From NCBI GenBank assembly GCA_027066255.1, contig JAMOOA010000190.1, forward strand, positions 1 through 5,377: a DNA stretch of 5,377 nucleotides, read 5' to 3'. The number at the start of each line of letters is the position of its first letter. The first letter of the stretch is position 1. This stretch comes from Candidatus Altimarinota bacterium (lineage in GTDB: Bacteria; Patescibacteriota; Gracilibacteria; BD1-5; UBA6164). Shown here piece after piece: positions 4,436 through 5,377 of the stretch. The notes below the pieces were generated by a model, which saw nothing but the letters and a program-made list of their open reading frames with translations, did no database searches and had not been told where the DNA came from. The position numbers and the translations under genes are program-made.

Positions 4436-5377
4436 ATGTTTCAAAACATTCTTAAAAATAGAAATATTCTGACACTTCTTCTTTCCTGCGTGGTTATTTT
4501 AATACTTTTGCTTTTCAGTTCTCTTTTTCATATTCTCAATAAAAATATACAGAACAATTACTATTCTCTGAAAAACTTTATATTCTCAGAAATCAGTAAT
4601 AATAACATCGTTATTGCGACCATTGATAAGAAAACACTCGAGAGGCTCGGGAGGTTCCCTTTTTCCAGAGACACTTATAAGAACTTTATAGAAAATACCC
4701 AAAGTGCAGGAGCTGCAGTAATAGCTTTTGATATTATATTCGCAGATAGTTCCAAAGAAGATCAAGACCTTATATTTGAAAAATCACTAAAAGAGGCAAA
4801 AATACCTATTATATTTGGTTCTTCTATCACCTCTGACAACGATATAGAACCTCCTCTTCCTCGTTTTCAGAAACAACTATTTGCTACAGGTTTTCTTCCT
4901 CCAAACGTAAATATAGGAAATAGAACCGTGTATAGCTTTTCACCTTTTCTTACATTTGAAGGAGTGAGCTACGAACACTTTTCTCTTGCTGTACTGAGAG
5001 GATTTTATTCCTATCTGTATGATGAAGATTTTAGGACACAAGACTTCAAGTTTAAGAATCCTGAGAATTATAGTTTTATTGATGGAGGAGGCATCCCTCT
5101 TTCTTCGAAAAATACAAATAATATTTTGATTCACTTCCTTCCTTCGGTTGCCTTTGAACAGATATCATTTATAGACTTACAGGAGAAAAGAGAGTCAGAG
5201 AAGTATGATCTCAAGGATAAGATTGTCCTTGTAGGAACCACAGCTGATGGGATCAAAGATGAGTTTTTTACTCCCAATGGACTTGAATATGGAGTTTTTG
5301 TTCATGCCAATATACTCAACACGATTCTTGGAAAACATTTTCTTACATATTTTGATAAGAAAGGAGAATGGCTTCTT
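4436..5377 (+). CDS. CHASE2-domain transmembrane sensor protein (3' partial)
   Basis: CHASE2 is an extracytoplasmic sensory domain found ahead of cyclases, histidine kinases or serine/threonine kinases. The 314 visible residues have one TM helix (about 11-34), then a CHASE2 domain (about 55-300). The landmarks are NIVIATIDKKTLERLGRFPF (57-76), AGAAVIAFDIIFADSSKEDQ (91-110), DLKDKIVLVGTTADGIKDEF (258-277) and TPNGLEYGVFVHANILNTIL (279-298). These match the family's IDd.tL..lGrwPwpR, GA.viafDi.f, gKiVlvG and GV.vHAn.i. A first TM and then this domain is the usual layout. Further TM helices and a cytoplasmic output domain are expected after the right edge, which cuts the gene at the likely start of TM2, so the output is unknown. 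No in-frame TGA occurs, and all 16 visible glycines are GGN. It follows the FecR gene by 5 nt with no Shine-Dalgarno. Confidence 0.88.
   Translation, partial: MFQNILKNRNILTLLLSCVVILILLLFSSLFHILNKNIQNNYYSLKNFIFSEISNNNIVIATIDKKTLERLGRFPFSRDTYKNFIENTQSAGAAVIAFDIIFADSSKEDQDLIFEKSLKEAKIPIIFGSSITSDNDIEPPLPRFQKQLFATGFLPPNVNIGNRTVYSFSPFLTFEGVSYEHFSLAVLRGFYSYLYDEDFRTQDFKFKNPENYSFIDGGGIPLSSKNTNNILIHFLPSVAFEQISFIDLQEKRESEKYDLKDKIVLVGTTADGIKDEFFTPNGLEYGVFVHANILNTILGKHFLTYFDKKGEWLL

Noticed and set aside
4940..5134. Minus-strand ORF inside the CHASE2 gene
   Set aside because: It lies fully within the continuous CHASE2 frame on the + strand and shows no recognisable features.
1..5377. Insertion sequences, CRISPR arrays, prophage or attachment sites
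   Set aside because: No transposase-like protein, spaced direct repeats, terminal repeats flanking a gene, or integrase was found. The tRNA has no duplicated 3' end nearby.

Overview
The window is AT-rich bacterial DNA that reads sensibly only if UGA is translated as glycine (genetic code 25). That code is known from the Candidate Phyla Radiation lineages Gracilibacteria (BD1-5) and Absconditabacteria (SR1). Three genes carry in-frame TGA codons (one, one and seven). Each resumes a recognisable protein directly after the TGA, and every gene whose end is visible stops with TAA or TAG, never TGA. A standard-code annotation would break these genes into fragments. The window cannot tell the two phyla apart.

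Left part (1-1830): translation genes, all on the + strand. These are the 3' part of tuf (EF-Tu, running off the left edge), rpsJ (S10), rpmB (L28), a tRNA-Leu(UAA) with encoded CCA, and rpsP (S16). Only the tuf-rpsJ junction of the classical str/S10 arrangement is kept, because rplC and the rest of the S10 operon do not follow. A strong intrinsic terminator follows rpsP.

Middle part (1873-3040): a small KH-domain RNA-binding protein (KhpA type), and a two-TM protein resembling the VirB2/TrbC-like pilin family seen in CPR genomes. A perfect 46-bp palindrome, probably a bidirectional terminator, separates these from a convergent minus-strand FtsB/DivIC-like gene.

Right part (3068-5377): a divergent intergenic region with a 9-bp inverted repeat, then two tightly linked + strand genes. 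The first encodes a membrane-anchored FecR-domain protein with seven UGA-Gly codons. The second encodes a CHASE2-domain membrane sensor that runs off the right edge before its output domain. They look like an extracytoplasmic sensing pair.

No start codon has a convincing Shine-Dalgarno sequence, and several have a -10-like hexamer only 10-15 nt upstream, which suggests short-leader or leaderless mRNAs. UGA-Gly is absent from all 42 glycine codons in the four translation genes but makes up 9 of about 64 in the others.
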